The translations under genes and the position numbers were made by a program. A stretch of DNA of 22,319 nt from an uncultured beta proteobacterium (GTDB lineage: Bacteria; Pseudomonadota; Gammaproteobacteria; Burkholderiales; Burkholderiaceae). The notes under the pieces were generated by a model. It was given only the letters and a program-made list of their open reading frames with translations. It was not told the DNA's origin and did no database searches. The DNA lies in assembly GCA_903843315.1 (NCBI GenBank), contig CAIMPQ010000042.1, forward strand, positions 1 through 22,319, written 5' to 3'. Shown here piece by piece: positions 22,139-22,319 of the stretch (the first letter of the stretch is position 1; every line of letters begins with the position of its first letter).

Positions 22139-22319
22139 TTAAGCCGCTTGGATATTGGTAGCTTGCTTGCCTTTAGGACCTTGGGTAATATCAAACGTTA
22201 CCTTTTGGTTTTCCTTGAGGGTTTTGAACCCAGGCATAGTAATTGCGCTGAAATGCGCGAACAACTCTTCTTCACCATCATCAGGTTTGATAAAGCCAAA
22301 ACCTTTTGCATCATTGAAC
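22139..22319 (-). CDS. CspA-family cold-shock protein (5' end outside window)
   Basis: The last 59 or so residues of a cold-shock domain RNA chaperone; about eight N-terminal residues lie beyond the window edge. The first readable residues FNDAKGFGFI contain the RNP1 motif, LFAHF is RNP2, and the end GPKGKQATNIQAA is typical of proteobacterial CspA-type proteins of 67-70 residues. These proteins bind single-stranded RNA and prevent secondary structure. Which paralogue it is cannot be told. The gene is followed by a very strong terminator. Confidence 0.96.
   Translation of the reverse strand, partial: FNDAKGFGFIKPDDGEEELFAHFSAITMPGFKTLKENQKVTFDITQGPKGKQATNIQAA

Noticed and set aside
1..22319. 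Mobile elements, CRISPR, tRNA/rRNA, toxin-antitoxin or defence genes
   Set aside because: I looked for transposase or integrase motifs, regular spaced repeats, cloverleaf-type sequence and small paired ORFs in all gaps and found none that I can support.

Overview
The window looks like a stretch of core chromosome from a betaproteobacterium of the Burkholderiaceae. The moderate GC (mid-40s percent by eye), the protein styles (PcnB with an arginine-rich tail, a DUF3579 protein, HrcA together with sigma-32-type promoters) and the gene order point to Polynucleobacter or a close relative. The genus is an inference from recalled gene style, not a database result. I see no tRNA, rRNA, CRISPR array, insertion sequence, integrase or phage gene. 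Every non-coding gap is shorter than about 160 bp, so there is no large empty region.

Layout. (1) 1-6683, heat-shock block: a partial nadK on the minus strand is divergent from hrcA-hemH-grpE-dnaK-dnaJ. grpE and dnaK each have their own very good sigma-32-type promoter (CTTGAA, 14 nt, CCCCAT). The grpE promoter starts on the hemH stop codon. A strong terminator ends grpE, and a stem-loop without a T-tract lies between dnaK and dnaJ. (2) 6691-12014, a six-gene minus-strand run read as AI-2E-type permease, hda, HAD phosphatase, pcnB, folK, panB. It has short gaps and one 4-nt overlap, and mixes replication control, RNA polyadenylation and folate/pantothenate synthesis. (3) 12033-14803: purM (+), miaA (-) overlapping it tail to tail by 8 nt, and a DedA membrane protein (+). 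(4) 14828-17229: murJ followed 5 nt later by a SirB1-type protein, both minus strand. (5) 17381-20824: rpsT with a terminator, a small DUF3579 gene on the minus strand, then argF, argG (consecutive arginine steps) and ppnP with a terminator. (6) 20848-22319: an exported alpha/beta hydrolase convergent with an exported DUF192 protein, then the 3' part of a cold-shock protein gene with a strong terminator.

How the genes work together: GrpE, DnaK and DnaJ form one chaperone machine, while HrcA is a repressor whose operator (CIRCE) I do not find at any of these genes. FolK makes folate precursors and PanB consumes methylene-tetrahydrofolate, which may explain their adjacency. ArgF makes citrulline and ArgG uses it. 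MurJ flips lipid II for the cell wall. The rest is housekeeping.

I did not find a convincing undescribed multi-gene system. The leads most worth a second look are the exported serine hydrolase beside a secreted DUF192 protein (each with exactly two cysteines), the cysteine-bearing tail of FolK, the DUF3579 gene, the promoter architecture of the heat-shock block, and the HAD phosphatase translationally coupled to pcnB.
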